Positions 1-5,373 are shown, counted from the stretch's first letter. The stretch is DNA of 6,402 nucleotides from Mycobacterium sp. (GCA_025965815.1 JAOPWF010000240.1:1-6402), one strand, 5' to 3'. Numbers and translations are program-made. The notes: generated by a model not told the origin, from the letters alone.

Positions 1-272
1 TCGGCACCGAGCGGCTGGGCGCCCTCCAGGACGATCATCGCCGCACTGACGGAATCGAACTCGTGAAACACCATGCCGATGAGTTAACTGGCCTGCAGCG
101 ATGGAGCATCTAGGGGGCTCAGCGACACGTTATGTGCTTGGGCAACCTTCTCCAATTGCGGCACGAAAACATTCGTGACCACTGCCAGGCCCAGCCAGAA
201 CAGCGCGATCACCACCGAGAAACGCCGGATCAGGTCCGGTACCGGATGCCGCGGGATGTGCTGGTTGCTCAT
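1..272 (-). pseudogene. mmpL: MmpL-family RND transporter, N-terminal part, interrupted by an in-frame stop
   Basis: The visible protein starts [18 protein letters not shown] and has one hydrophobic segment (about residues 19-38), followed by the periplasmic start typical of MmpL proteins ([21 protein letters not shown]). MmpL proteins are large inner-membrane RND transporters that export lipids, siderophores or drugs with MmpS partners. The ATG at 270-272 overlaps the mmpS stop (ATGA), which points to translational coupling. Codon 63 is TAA (84-86). The same frame then continues to the left edge with family-like sequence (VFHEFDSVSAAMIVLEG), so reading is intact apart from this one stop. I infer a recent nonsense mutation or a sequencing error. 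Restart at the ATG four codons after the stop is possible, but would lose the first membrane segment. The rest of the gene lies outside the window. Confidence 0.82.
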
Positions 273-715
273 CCGGACTTGTCCAGGCAAAAGGTGTAGG
301 CGTTCACCTTGCTCACCGTTCTCTCGTCTTTGACCTCCCCGTCGATGATGATGCGGCAGACGAGGGAATCACTATCACCCTGGGCCATTACGTTGACGAA
401 CACCGCGGGCTCGGTCGTCGTGACGTCGTATGACCACGGCAAGGTCGCGTCATCAACGCGCTGCGGCTGAGCGTTGACATCCAGGTAGTTGATCGACGCC
501 ACCGCGCCCGGCGGCCCGAAAACCTCAAGGACCACATGCTTCGGGTTAAACGGAGCAGCGTCACTGGAGAGGCCGCCGGCAGCCGACGTGCTTTGGTTAG
601 AGCCGAAGATTCCGTGCAACCGATACACGCAAAACGCCGCGACCGCGATCACCACCACAGCGACCAGCAGCATCCACCCTCGTCTGACCAGGCGGCCAAT
701 CGAAATCCGATCCAC
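269..715 (-). CDS. mmpS: MmpS-family membrane protein
   Basis: This is a 148-residue protein, near the usual 140-150 for MmpS. It has a short basic N-terminus, one membrane segment (about residues 14-32) and then an exported domain. Family hallmarks visible are [20 protein letters not shown], the stretch [23 protein letters not shown] and a C-terminal TFCLDKSG, with the two cysteines found in MmpS proteins. MmpS proteins are accessory partners of MmpL exporters and act at the periplasmic face of the inner membrane. The start is GTG (713-715), supported by AAAGG seven bases upstream. The next Met (residue 15) would fall inside the membrane segment. The gene is followed by mmpL with a 4-base ATGA overlap and is probably controlled by the TetR protein encoded upstream. 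Substrate cannot be told from the sequence. Confidence 0.93.
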   Translation of the reverse strand: MDRISIGRLVRRGWMLLVAVVVIAVAAFCVYRLHGIFGSNQSTSAAGGLSSDAAPFNPKHVVLEVFGPPGAVASINYLDVNAQPQRVDDATLPWSYDVTTTEPAVFVNVMAQGDSDSLVCRIIIDGEVKDERTVSKVNAYTFCLDKSG

Positions 716-796
716 CCGTTAGCCTTTTCGATAAACGGTGACACGATCGCCTGGGCGAGATCAACCTTCCTGCCCTGAGCAGGCTCGACTGCAAAA

Positions 797-811
797 ACAG
801 TACGGTACCGG
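797..811. promoter_or_regulatory. Candidate TetR operator upstream of mmpS
   Basis: ACAGTACGGTACCGG is an imperfect palindrome. It matches 13 of 15 bases with the reverse complement of the perfect palindrome in front of the TetR gene (1504-1518). It overlaps the predicted -10 of mmpS. Sharing one uncommon motif between regulator and neighbouring exporter is strong circumstantial evidence that the TetR protein binds both places. Binding itself is an inference. Confidence 0.65.
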
Positions 812-825
812 ACCGGGCCGGGCAA
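797..825 (-). promoter_or_regulatory. Predicted mmpS-mmpL promoter
   Basis: Reading the minus strand, TTGCCC (820-825) is followed after exactly 17 bases by TACTGT (797-802), which fits the mycobacterial -10 pattern TAnnnT. Transcription would begin near 790, giving a leader of about 75 bases before the mmpS GTG. The -10 lies inside the palindromic operator candidate at 797-811, so a bound repressor would block RNA polymerase. Confidence 0.55.
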
Positions 826-876
826 GGCATGACGGCGTGCCCATTCACACGCGCTGGCCAGACGTCGTGAACCGCC

Positions 877-1470
877 TTACCCGGTGGGTCGGGTGAGGCT
901 GGGGATCATGACCTCATCGACGAGGGCTTGCACGGTGTGACGGGTGGGGGGCTCACCGGGCATGAGGCACCGGGATATCAGGTAGCGAGGCATCAGGTCC
1001 CAGAGTTCGTCGATGATCGCGGCGTCGTCGATCTCGCCACGGTCGACGGCCTGCCGCAGGATGTGGTTGACCAAGGCTTTCCGCTGCTCGAGGAACTGCT
1101 GCATTGCGTCGTTCAGCGCGGGGTTGCGCGACACCTCAACAAGCACCGCGCGCATGGTGCTGGCGTGCGCGCCGGCCTCCTGGCACACCAGCTCTCCCAG
1201 TCGCAGCAAATCGCCCCGCAGCGTACCGGTATCAGGCGGCACCGCGACCTGGCGGACGCCCTCGATGAACGCCGCCAACACCAATTCGGCTTTCGACGGC
1301 CAACGCCGGTACATCGTGGCCTTGCTGGCCCGGGCGGTGGCCGCGACCGCCTCCACCGTCAACCCCTCATACCCGTGCTGCTGCAGCAGCCGCAACGTCA
1401 CCGCGAGCAACTCGGTCTCCCGCGGCGACCACGGTGAGGACTCCGCGACGCGATCGGCGATCTGGCTCAC
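877..1470 (-). CDS. TetR/AcrR-family transcriptional regulator
   Basis: This 197-residue protein has the TetR layout. An N-terminal DNA-binding domain (about residues 16-62) contains a helix-turn-helix with LTVEAVAATARASKATMYRRW and the following PSKAELVLAAF. A helical C-terminal ligand-binding and dimer domain follows. The C-terminal half (NPALNDAMQQFLEQRKALV and EVMIPSLTRP) resembles the C-terminal domain common in actinobacterial TetR proteins. The start is GTG (1468-1470). Upstream in-frame codons offer no better start, and an ATG at 1479-1481 runs into a stop after four codons. Only a weak SD-like GGTGG precedes the start; TATGGT (1477-1482) six bases upstream of the GTG could be a -10, giving a leaderless message. 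The gene lies 161 bases upstream of mmpS on the same strand and shares its palindrome, so it is most likely a repressor of itself and of the exporter. The inducer is unknown. Confidence 0.92.
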   Translation of the reverse strand: MSQIADRVAESSPWSPRETELLAVTLRLLQQHGYEGLTVEAVAATARASKATMYRRWPSKAELVLAAFIEGVRQVAVPPDTGTLRGDLLRLGELVCQEAGAHASTMRAVLVEVSRNPALNDAMQQFLEQRKALVNHILRQAVDRGEIDDAAIIDELWDLMPRYLISRCLMPGEPPTRHTVQALVDEVMIPSLTRPTG

Positions 1471-1494
1471 AACGCCACCATAGAACCATTGCGG

Positions 1495-1518
1495 CAGTAC
1501 AGACCAGTACCGTACTGG
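1495..1518. promoter_or_regulatory. Candidate TetR autoregulatory operator with an extra half-site
   Basis: CCAGTACCGTACTGG (1504-1518) is a perfect palindrome: two 7-base arms around one central base. An additional CAGTAC half-site lies at 1495-1500, exactly 10 bases (one helical turn) from the CAGTAC inside the palindrome. The site ends 25 bases upstream of the TetR GTG and would cover the -35 region of a promoter with -10 TATGGT (1477-1482). The same motif recurs upstream of mmpS. Confidence 0.7.
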
Positions 1519-1790
1519 CGAAACCGCACGGCGGGATGACGTTCAGCGCGTGTCCCTCAGCTCTGACCCAAAGGTTCCACAGAACGGCCCCTTTCGTGGA
1601 GCACAACCCGATGAAGCTGAAGCTGGGCACAATACTCACCATGGCCGAGTGCGGCACACCGACGCCGACGTGAAAAAGCCCGTCAACACTGCAGCAGCAA
1701 CGCGAGGCCGCACAACGCCAGACGCCCAGCGAGGTAGCCGATGACGAGGAGGGGAGGCAGTCGGTGATATCTAGAGGCCGCCACTGATCG

Positions 1791-1826
1791 GCGCTTTACC
1801 GGGTGCGGGCACTTTACCGGGTGCGG
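1791..1826. repeat. Tandem 18-bp direct repeat, two copies
   Basis: GCGCTTTACCGGGTGCGG (1791-1808) is followed directly by GCACTTTACCGGGTGCGG (1809-1826), with one difference in 18 bases. The sequence after the second copy diverges, so there are two full copies only. The unit is a multiple of three. On the minus strand it would encode PHPVKC then PHPVKR in the same frame as the CxxC ORF, although after that ORF's stop. Function unknown; it could be a replication-slippage duplication. Confidence 0.85.
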
Positions 1827-1835
1827 TGCATCGCC

Positions 1836-1994
1836 TCACTCACCAGTGCGCATCACACCAGGCCAACGCGGCGATTCGCCTGTGGCCGTGTGGTTTCGGC
1901 GGGTCGTTGTCCAGGCCCCGCAATACAGACACACCCCCAACCCCGGCTTAGAGGGCCAGACCTGATCTGTCATTTCAACGCAGCGCACGCACAT
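1836..1994 (-). CDS. Doubtful 52-aa ORF with two CxxC pairs
   Basis: Starting from the ATG at 1992-1994, the frame encodes MCVRCVEMTDQ and then GVCLYCGAW, ending in VMRTGE. Two CxxC pairs about 16 residues apart are the spacing seen in small zinc ribbons. No clear ribosome-binding site precedes the ATG, third-position GC is only moderate, and I do not recognise a family. The frame is open upstream as far as a TAG near 2065, so a longer protein with another start is possible. The same frame continues after the stop for another 50 codons, which suggests it may be part of a broken gene. I regard it as a weak call. Confidence 0.25.
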   Translation of the reverse strand: MCVRCVEMTDQVWPSKPGLGVCLYCGAWTTTRRNHTATGESPRWPGVMRTGE

Positions 1995-2071
1995 GGCCGA
2001 GAGATTGCCCGCGGAACCGGGCGCGGGAAGCCGCTTCCGCTTCCACCCCGCCTCGTGGCCGAGCTAAGCGC

Positions 2072-2388
2072 TCAGAGTTCGAGTCCGTAGTCACGGCTGT
2101 GGCTGCGGTCGCGCTGGACGTCGGTGATGAAGCGGTCGTGGTCTGTGGCCTGCTCATGATAATCACCGGTGAGGTGGTCGCGGTGTACTCGCGGCACACA
2201 GCCCTTGGTTCGCCGCGCGTAGCCGTTCGGCGGCCTGCGCGGCGCGGTGCTTTCGGAGCATTGTCACTACGGCAGGGGATAGCGGCATCACTCTCCGCGA
2301 TCGCGCCCAGCGTCTCGCGCCGCCCGTACCTGTCGGAGATCCAGCGGATCACGACGAAATCGCATCCCTTACTGCCTACATCGGGCAT
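2072..2388 (-). pseudogene. Possible small frameshifted gene, family unknown
   Basis: Three successive frames on the minus strand each look coding over part of this stretch. From the ATG at 2386-2388: MPDVGSKGCDFVVIRWISD followed by RYGRRETLGAIAESD. Then in a second frame (about 2270-2190): VVTMLRKHRAAQAAERLRAA. Then in a third frame (2188-2072): VHRDHLTGDYHEQATDHDRF, then ITDVQRDRSHSRDYGLEL and TGA. The third segment has strongly GC-rich third positions, and the first moderately so. One frame stays open through the whole stretch, but its middle translates to a Ser/Thr/Arg/Pro-rich string that does not look like protein. I infer a gene of about 105 codons with two frameshifts. I do not recognise the family, and the stitching is my reading, not proof. 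Confidence 0.4.
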
Positions 2389-2480
2389 ATGAATCGCCGC
2401 GCGAACGCACACCACGCTCCCAGATATGGATGTTTCTGGGGATCTCCTGTGTAAATAGCTGTGAATCTCCTGGACAACCA

Positions 2481-2496
2481 TGTGATCGGGTTCACA
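2481..2496. promoter_or_regulatory. Crp-type binding site
   Basis: TGTGATCGGGTTCACA fits TGTGA-N6-TCACA exactly; both 5-base arms are perfect. Actinobacterial Crp/GlxR-family regulators recognise this pattern. It lies about 150 bases upstream of the frc remnant and so in front of the frc-transporter unit. Whether it activates or represses depends on the unknown transcription start. Confidence 0.7.
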
Positions 2497-2505
2497 TTTG
2501 GACGG

Positions 2506-2519
2506 ATTGTATGCAGTAT
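2506..2519. promoter_or_regulatory. Candidate GntR operator upstream of frc remnant
   Basis: ATTGTATGCAGTAT resembles the TTGTATACAA-type palindromes bound by many FadR-subfamily GntR regulators. The core TGTATGC recurs on the minus strand in front of the gntR gene (see 5255-5266). The two sites share 8 of 12 bases. The link to the local GntR protein is an inference. Confidence 0.35.
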
Positions 2520-2648
2520 TCGGTAGTCAGTTGCGCAGACGCCCGCGAATCAGGGCAAGCCGTCGTCACTGATCAACCTGTGGCTCGACAGCGACGTGTA
2601 AGCGCCGGGAATCGTGAACCACACGATGTACGAGTTGAGGGGAACGTC

Positions 2649-2972
2649 GTGGGAAAGACGCTCGAAGGCGTACGTGTCCTGGACATGACGCATGTGCAGT
2701 CGGGACCGTCGTGAACTCGGATCCTGGCTTGGATGGGCGCCGACGTGGTCAAACTGGAGGCTCCCGGCGGGGACATCACGCCATCAGCTCCGTGACATCC
2801 CCGACGTCGACAGCCTCTACTTCACGATGCTCCGGCTGCCCGATCAAACTGTCCGACTCCTCGGTCGACGCATCGCTTCCCCCTGCTGGGCGAACACAAC
2901 GAGGACATCTACGGCCGCGAACTCGGCCGCGACGACCAACTCGCCAGCCTCAAGGCCAAAGGGGTCATCTGA
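2649..2972 (+). pseudogene. frc: Formyl-CoA transferase (CoA-transferase family III) remnant
   Basis: The GTG at 2649, with GAGGGGA five bases upstream, begins GKTLEGVRVLDMTHVQSGPS, the classic N-terminus of formyl-CoA transferase. Codon 22 is TGA (2712-2714). After it the same frame continues ILAWMGADVVKLEAPGGDIT to 2780. A frameshift leads to HQLRDIPDVDSLYFTML (2782-2832). Sequence then jumps to the C-terminal end of the family: PIKLSDSSVDAS in a third frame (about 2840-2875), then FPLLGEHNEDIYGRELGRDD and ASLKAKGVI with TGA at 2970-2972. About 100 codons remain of a protein normally near 400-430 residues, so roughly 300 central codons, including most of the active site, are gone. Frc moves CoA from formyl-CoA to oxalate in oxalate breakdown. 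Part of the remnant is in the same frame as the downstream transporter, which creates an artificial long ORF. Confidence 0.9.
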
Positions 2973-3013
2973 CGGAATCCCCTGGCAACAGATGGAACAG
3001 GCGAAGGATTACA

Positions 3014-3022
3014 GGGAAAGGG
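3014..3022 (+). promoter_or_regulatory. Ribosome-binding site of the MFS transporter
   Basis: GGGAAAGGG ends 11 bases before the ATG at 3034. No comparable sequence precedes the in-frame ATG at 2992 or earlier in-frame starts inside the frc remnant, so this site decides for 3034. Confidence 0.6.
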
Positions 3023-3033
3023 ATACCACCAGA

Positions 3034-4425
3034 ATGAATGCGCCAGCGCAGCCGGGATTTCGAGAAGTAGTAGATAGCAACGGCAGGGTCTACCGCGTCG
3101 GGGAGACCGACCGCGAACTCCTCGGCAAGTCCCGGGCCTGGATGGTCTGGCTGCCGTGGGCCGCCATGATGGCGGTCAGTGTCTACGAGTACGGCTACGG
3201 TGCCGCCGCGAAGTCCCTGCGGGACGCGCACCACTGGAGCATGGGCCAGACCTTCTGGCTGCTTGCCATTTGGGCATTCTTTCAGGCACTCATCGCTTTT
3301 CCCGCTGGAAAGCTCCGCGAGAAGGGGATTGTCTCGGCCAAGGCCGCGATGTTGGCCGGCGCGGTCCTGTCGGCGGTCGGCTTCGTCAGCATCGCCAACA
3401 GCGGCAACCTGGTCATCGCCTACCTCGGCTTCGCCGTATGCGGGGGCACCGGCGCAGGGCTGGTATACGCGACGTGTATCAACCTCGTCGGTAAGTGGTA
3501 TCCGGAGCGGCGAGGCGGCAAGACGGGGTTCGTCAATGGCGGATTCGCCTACGGCGCGGTGCCGTTCATCTTCATCTTCAGCTACGCCCTGCATCCGAAC
3601 ACCTACGTCTGGGTCCTCGACCTGGTCGGGGTGTACATGCTGGTGGTCGTCGCCGTGTGCGGGATGCTTTTCCGGGACCCGCCGAAGAACTGGTGGCCGG
3701 CAGAGATCGACCCGGTGCAGTGGGCGACCAGCAAGAAGGGCGCAGAGAGCCTACGGAAGAACCCCCCTGCCGTCCGGCAGTACACACCGCTGGAGGCCAT
3801 CAAGACCGGCATGCTGCCACTGATGTGGCTGTCGCTGGGAATCAGCGCCGGCGTCTCGCTGTTCGGCATCAGCTACATGGTTCCGTTCGCCAAGGACCTC
3901 GGGTTCGGACCGTTGATCGCGGCGTCGTCCGCCGGTGTGCTCTCGGTCATCAACGGCACCGGTCGCACGCTGACCGGCGTCATATCTGACCGGATCGGAC
4001 GCAAGCAGACCCTGCTCATCGTGCTGCTGGTATCGGCCGTGTCACTGGTCGGTCTCCTCTATGCCGGTAAGGCCGAGAACGAGGTCGCGTTCCTGTTCTT
4101 CGCGTTCCTGGTGGGTTTCGGCGGCGGCGCCTTCTACCCGATGTTCGCCTCCCTCACCCCGGACTACTTCGGTGAGAACAACAACGCCAGCAACTATGGC
4201 CTCATCTACAGCTCCAAGCTGCTCGGGTCGGTCGTGGGGATCGGCGTCGGCGCCAGCGTCATCGACGAGTGGGGTTATGCCGGTGCCTACTGGCTCGCCG
4301 CGGCCAGCGCGCTCGTCTCGGCCGGGATCGCTGCCTTCCTGCGGCAGCCGGGCCGCAGCCGCGCGACGGCGGCCGAGCCCGACGTAGCGACCGAGATCAA
4401 GCTAGCGCCCACGTTGGCCGACTGA
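3034..4425 (+). CDS. Oxalate/formate-antiporter-like MFS transporter
   Basis: This 463-residue membrane protein of the major facilitator superfamily is close to the OxlT (oxalate:formate antiporter) family. It has about 12 hydrophobic segments with a central cytoplasmic loop (about residues 210-260, including DPPKNWWPAEIDP). The family signatures YATCINLVGKWYPERRGG and GFVNGGFAYGAVPF are present, as is the MFS loop motif SDRIGRKQ. Arg311 in NGTGR and Lys395 in YSSKLLGS lie 84 residues apart and match in context the substrate-binding Arg272 and Lys355 of Oxalobacter OxlT, which supports a dicarboxylate-type substrate. Its position directly behind the frc remnant also supports oxalate. An in-frame ATG at 2992 would add 14 residues but lacks a ribosome-binding site. 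With Frc broken, the present substrate is uncertain; another small mono- or dicarboxylate is possible. Confidence 0.9.
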   Translation: MNAPAQPGFREVVDSNGRVYRVGETDRELLGKSRAWMVWLPWAAMMAVSVYEYGYGAAAKSLRDAHHWSMGQTFWLLAIWAFFQALIAFPAGKLREKGIVSAKAAMLAGAVLSAVGFVSIANSGNLVIAYLGFAVCGGTGAGLVYATCINLVGKWYPERRGGKTGFVNGGFAYGAVPFIFIFSYALHPNTYVWVLDLVGVYMLVVVAVCGMLFRDPPKNWWPAEIDPVQWATSKKGAESLRKNPPAVRQYTPLEAIKTGMLPLMWLSLGISAGVSLFGISYMVPFAKDLGFGPLIAASSAGVLSVINGTGRTLTGVISDRIGRKQTLLIVLLVSAVSLVGLLYAGKAENEVAFLFFAFLVGFGGGAFYPMFASLTPDYFGENNNASNYGLIYSSKLLGSVVGIGVGASVIDEWGYAGAYWLAAASALVSAGIAAFLRQPGRSRATAAEPDVATEIKLAPTLAD

Positions 4426-4443
4426 GGGCGGTTGGGAAATCGG

Positions 4444-4483
4444 CGGCCGAGGGGTAGGGGCGGTCAAGCTACCCCCTCGGCCG
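4444..4483. terminator. Inverted repeat between convergent genes, likely bidirectional terminator
   Basis: CGGCCGAGGGGTAG (4444-4457) pairs with CTACCCCCTCGGCCG (4469-4483), leaving one bulged base and an 11-base loop. The right arm forms the last codons of gntR, and the gntR stop (4464-4466) is in the loop. It lies 18 bases past the transporter stop. There is no T-tract, as is common in mycobacteria, so termination is inferred from the strong stem and the convergent gene ends. Confidence 0.65.
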
Positions 4484-5201
4484 TCTCCTGACGTCGCTCA
4501 TGGTAGATCTCCCTGGTGCGCTCGGTATGTCGGCGCATCAGGTCGCCGGCCCGACTGGAGTTCCGGCAGGCGATCCCTTCGATGAGTTCGGCGTGCTCGT
4601 CCCAGGCGTCCTTCCCGCGGGCCCGCGCGATGGGGAGGTAATACCACCGCACCCGACGGTCGACGGACGCGATGAGATCGGCCAGCACGGTGTTGCCCGA
4701 CATGGCGACCACATAGGCGTGCAGAGCGGCGTTGGCGGCGACAAGACCTTCCTGGTCGTCGTCAGCGAGCGCCTTCTCCCCGGTCCGCTGGAGCTCCCAG
4801 AGGTGCTCGACCTGCTCTGGCGTCGCCTGCCCAGCGGCCAGCCTGGCCGACTCCGCCTCGAGCAGGGTGCGCACGGCGAGAAGTTGATCGGCCTCGGCGT
4901 CGGTGGGCACGTGGACGAACGCGCCGAGAGCGGGGCGCAGGTCCACCCAGCCCTCGCTCTGCAAGCGCTGCAGCGCCTCCCGAACCGGCGGCCGGCTGAC
5001 CCCGAGCTGAGCTGCCAGCTCGTTCTCGACTAGGTGCTCACCCGGTTGCAATTCGCGAGTAATGATCATCTCGGTGAGGGCGTCGTAGACCGCCTCCCGT
5101 AACGGTGCCGGACGCGCCAGGGGCGGGCGGATGGTCCGTGCGGGCGGTGAACTTGCCGCCTCGCCCGCGGCGTTGGTTGACGCAAGGCGGTGCTGGGTCA
5201 T
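4464..5201 (-). CDS. GntR-family regulator, FadR (FCD) subfamily
   Basis: A 245-residue protein. Residues 34-98 form the winged helix-turn-helix: LREAVYDALTEMIITRELQP, then ENELAAQLGVSRPPVREALQ, then a wing ending in GAFVHVP. Residues 105-230 form the helical FCD ligand-binding domain. His161, His203 and His225 stand where FCD domains carry metal-binding histidines, and Asn157 takes the usual Asp position. The ATG at 5199-5201 has GGGAG six bases upstream and is preferred over a longer frame from 5279, whose extra residues look like untranslated leader. FCD regulators usually sense small organic acids and repress nearby catabolic genes. Placed between an oxalate-type transporter and glycerate kinase, it plausibly controls this carboxylate locus. 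It lies 172 bases downstream of glycerate kinase on the same strand. Confidence 0.92.
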   Translation of the reverse strand: MTQHRLASTNAAGEAASSPPARTIRPPLARPAPLREAVYDALTEMIITRELQPGEHLVENELAAQLGVSRPPVREALQRLQSEGWVDLRPALGAFVHVPTDAEADQLLAVRTLLEAESARLAAGQATPEQVEHLWELQRTGEKALADDDQEGLVAANAALHAYVVAMSGNTVLADLIASVDRRVRWYYLPIARARGKDAWDEHAELIEGIACRNSSRAGDLMRRHTERTREIYHERRQETAEGVA

Positions 5202-5221
5202 GGAAAACTCCCGCTCGTCAT
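5198..5221 (-). CDS. Possible 7-residue leader ORF overlapping the gntR start
   Basis: ATG at 5219-5221 reads MTSGSFP and stops at TGA (5198-5200), which overlaps the gntR ATG as ATGA. The gntR ribosome-binding site lies inside it. Such an arrangement could couple translation, but no good ribosome-binding site precedes the leader, and chance is possible. Confidence 0.2.
   Translation of the reverse strand: MTSGSFP
5208..5212 (-). promoter_or_regulatory. Ribosome-binding site of gntR
   Basis: GGGAG on the minus strand, six bases before the ATG at 5199-5201. It fixes the start there. Confidence 0.6.
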
Positions 5222-5234
5222 GGTTCTTAGGCAG

Positions 5235-5246
5235 GGGCCGAAGCCC
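5235..5246 (-). other. Short UUCG hairpin in the gntR leader
   Basis: Read as minus-strand RNA, GGGC-UUCG-GCCC forms a 4-bp stem closed by a C(UUCG)G tetraloop, a very stable loop type. It would lie at the very start of a transcript from the -10 candidate at 5257-5262. The short stem means it may only protect the 5' end, or be chance. Confidence 0.3.
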
Positions 5247-5254
5247 GAGGGGTT

Positions 5255-5266
5255 TTAGCATACAGT
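5255..5266 (-). promoter_or_regulatory. Candidate -10 and GntR operator in front of gntR
   Basis: The minus strand reads ACTGTATGCTAA. TATGCT (5257-5262) fits the TAnnnT -10 pattern, though no good -35 lies 17 bases upstream. The core TGTATGC equals that in the candidate site before the frc remnant (2506-2519). Autoregulation by GntR is therefore suggested. Confidence 0.35.
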
Positions 5267-5305
5267 CTTCAAGATCCAACCGGGCCGTCGCAACGCTGAG
5301 ACTTA

Positions 5306-5319
5306 CTGCACAGGTGCAG
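5306..5319. promoter_or_regulatory. Perfect inverted repeat in the glycerate kinase-gntR gap
   Basis: CTGCAC-AG-GTGCAG has two perfect 6-base arms with a 2-base spacer. It lies about 45 bases upstream of the gntR -10 candidate. It could be an operator for another regulator. No second copy was noticed in the window. Confidence 0.3.
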
Positions 5320-5373
5320 ACAGCTGCCTACCTGCGTTGATTCGTGGGTGCAGACCGCGAGGGCCGCTGTTGC

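Larger units (their letters stand above)
1519..2071. other. Stretch of about 550 bases without an intact recognised gene
   Basis: Open frames here are short, and their translations are rich in Arg, Thr, Pro and Ser, as expected of non-coding high-GC DNA. On the minus strand one frame is almost continuous from 1994 to 1683, broken only by a TGA at 1836-1838. Before the break it shows two CxxC pairs. After it come two copies of a PHPVK motif and a hydrophobic end (LAGRLALCGLALLLQC). This could be a decayed small gene or chance. A tandem 18-bp repeat lies at 1791-1826. I see no RNA gene or transposon end. Confidence 0.5.
2389..2648. promoter_or_regulatory. Regulatory region upstream of the frc remnant and MFS transporter
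   Basis: This 260-base gap holds no convincing gene. It contains a perfect Crp-type palindrome (2481-2496), and 9 bases beyond it a GntR-like operator candidate (2506-2519). I could not identify a confident -35/-10 pair. The region ends in GAGGGGA (2637-2643), a good ribosome-binding site for the frc start at 2649. Confidence 0.5.

Noticed and set aside
928..1437. Long plus-strand open frame opposite the TetR gene
   Set aside because: It is a mirror of the TetR coding strand in high-GC DNA; its His/Arg/Gln-rich translation has no family features.
1550..1744. Short plus-strand open frames in the gene-poor stretch
   Set aside because: Low-complexity translations, no ribosome-binding site and no recognised family.
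1975..2481. 168-codon minus-strand open frame
   Set aside because: The middle and end are Ser/Thr/Arg/Pro-rich and unlike protein, while better coding traces lie in the other frames. It is replaced by the frameshifted-gene call at 2072-2388.
5235..5256. Plus-strand hairpin followed by GTTTT as a terminator
   Set aside because: No plus-strand gene ends nearby and the stem is only 4 bp. It fits better as a small leader structure of gntR on the minus strand.
5202..5279. Longer gntR start at 5279
   Set aside because: The extra residues have no domain character, and the region holds the likely promoter and leader. GGGAG six bases before the ATG at 5199-5201 supports the shorter form.
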